Assembly (NCBI GenBank): GCA_002722525.1
Contig: PBMJ01000027.1
Span: forward strand, 1 to 38,146
DNA from: Acidimicrobiaceae bacterium
GTDB lineage: Bacteria > Actinomycetota > Acidimicrobiia > Acidimicrobiales > UBA8592
Length of the DNA: 38,146 nt
Direction: 5' to 3'
In this document: positions 37,102 to 38,146 of the stretch, piece by piece
Position numbering within the stretch: the stretch's first letter is position 1
Layout of the letters: the number at the start of each line of letters is the position of its first letter
Program-made: the position numbers and the translations under genes
Notes under the pieces: model-generated
Told to the model about the DNA's origin: nothing
Seen by the model: the letters and a program-made list of their open reading frames with translations, nothing else
Database searches by the model: none

Positions 37102-38146
37102 TGGATAATGGAATGGGAGAGATTGAAGGTAAATCACACCGCGGAGGGTTCGGTGATCTTGGTGGTGAAGAGCGAGGCCTCATTGATAGAACATTCAGGG
37201 AGCGAATAATTGCAGTGGGTTTTGTTGGAGAAGGGAAAGATGAAGCATCAGTGCTTCTCGAACTCGAAGAGCTGTGCAGTCTTATAAATACGGCAGGTGC
37301 TGACGTTGTTGAAATCGTAATACAGAAAAAATCCTCTCCTGACCCAGCAACTTTTATCGGCAAAGGAAAAGCAAGAGAAATATATGACCTAGCAGAGACC
37401 TTGGACGTTGATACTGTTGTGTTCAACGATGAGTTGACCCCTGGACAACAGTTCAACTTGGAGAAGATATTCCACCGATCTGCTCTAGACCGGACAGCTG
37501 TCATCCTTGATATTTTTGCACAAAATGCGAATACCCCTGAAGGGAAAGCACAAGTAGAACTAGCTCAGCTTCAGTACCGGCTTCCTCGCCTTAGGGGTCA
37601 AGGCCAGAACTACAGTCAGCAGGCTGGGGGCATAGGTACACGTGGGCCAGGAGAAACAAAACTTGAGGTTGACCGAAGGAGGTTAGTTCGTCGTGTCCAC
37701 AAACTAAAACGACAGCTGAAAGCCGTTGGTGCACATAGAAAAAATCAATCGAAAAAGCGACGTCATTCCTATAATCAGTCGGTGGCAATAGTGGGCTACA
37801 CTAATGCTGGGAAATCTACCCTCCTCAATCTGCTTGCCGACTCGGATGCAGTCGTAGCTGATCGCTTATTTGCTACCTTGGACCCATTGACACGTCGGAT
37901 CCAACTTCCAGGTGGAGAGTCAATATTCCTTACCGATACCGTTGGATTTGTTCAGAAACTTCCACACCAATTGGTCGAAGCGTTTAAAACTACTTTAGAT
38001 GTCGTTATTGAAGCTGACCTTCTACTGCACATTGTCGACTGCAGTCATGCTTCACCTGAAACTCAAATACTGGCTGTTCGAAGTGTCCTAGAAGAAATCG
38101 GGGCAGGAGAGGTGCCCGAAGTGCTGGTCTTTAATAAGTCAGATAG
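37101..38146 (+). CDS. hflX: GTPase HflX, 3' truncated by window edge
   Basis: Open frame from ATG 37101: TFIGKGKAREIYDLAE, ALDRTAVILDIFAQNANTPEGKAQVELAQLQYRLPRLRG, GGIGTRGPGETKLEVDRR, VAIVGYTNAGKSTLLNLL, TDTVGFVQKLP; absent from ORF track because no stop is in the window. Confidence 0.95.
   Translation, partial: MDNGMGEIEGKSHRGGFGDLGGEERGLIDRTFRERIIAVGFVGEGKDEASVLLELEELCSLINTAGADVVEIVIQKKSSPDPATFIGKGKAREIYDLAETLDVDTVVFNDELTPGQQFNLEKIFHRSALDRTAVILDIFAQNANTPEGKAQVELAQLQYRLPRLRGQGQNYSQQAGGIGTRGPGETKLEVDRRRLVRRVHKLKRQLKAVGAHRKNQSKKRRHSYNQSVAIVGYTNAGKSTLLNLLADSDAVVADRLFATLDPLTRRIQLPGGESIFLTDTVGFVQKLPHQLVEAFKTTLDVVIEADLLLHIVDCSHASPETQILAVRSVLEEIGAGEVPEVLVFNKSD

Noticed and set aside
117-37788. 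Numerous other 60-150 aa ORFs antisense or out of frame to housekeeping genes (e.g. 3727-4062 -, 11393-11755 -, 34572-35015 -, 37067-37504 -)
   Set aside because: Fully or mostly overlapped by strongly supported genes, low-complexity composition, no recognisable domains.

Overview
The window is a low-GC bacterial chromosome segment, probably an actinomycete-like lineage judging by gene order, CdsA motifs and a Cheo-type SOS box (lineage is inference). It is almost entirely housekeeping genes. Plus-strand order: enoyl-CoA hydratase (5' truncated), c-type cytochrome lipoprotein, xerC-like recombinase, rpsB-tsf-pyrH-frr-cdsA-dxr-rseP-ispG, terminator, rimP-nusA-infB-rbfA-truB-ribF-rpsO-pnp, dapB-SURF1-dapA-rnj-ftsK, CaCA exchanger, rimO-pgsA-cinA, then recA-miaB-miaA-dapF-hflX (3' truncated). 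One minus-strand pair (msrB and an alpha/beta-hydrolase lipoprotein) lies between cinA and recA. I see no CRISPR array, transposon, prophage, tRNA or rRNA, and no obvious novel multi-gene system. The most interesting signals are regulatory and non-coding: (1) an interleaved A-B-A'-B' pairing (candidate pseudoknot) in the rpsB leader next to the Shine-Dalgarno; (2) a structured rpsO-pnp intergenic region with a 15-bp hairpin and a mutually exclusive alternative helix; (3) a recurrent TANNNT-N6-start-codon arrangement at several operon-start genes lacking a Shine-Dalgarno, suggesting leaderless mRNAs; (4) a perfect LexA/SOS box inside the -35/-10 spacer of a consensus-like recA promoter; (5) a 10-bp inverted repeat overlapping the xerC start region. 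All are read by eye, with no searches or folding run.
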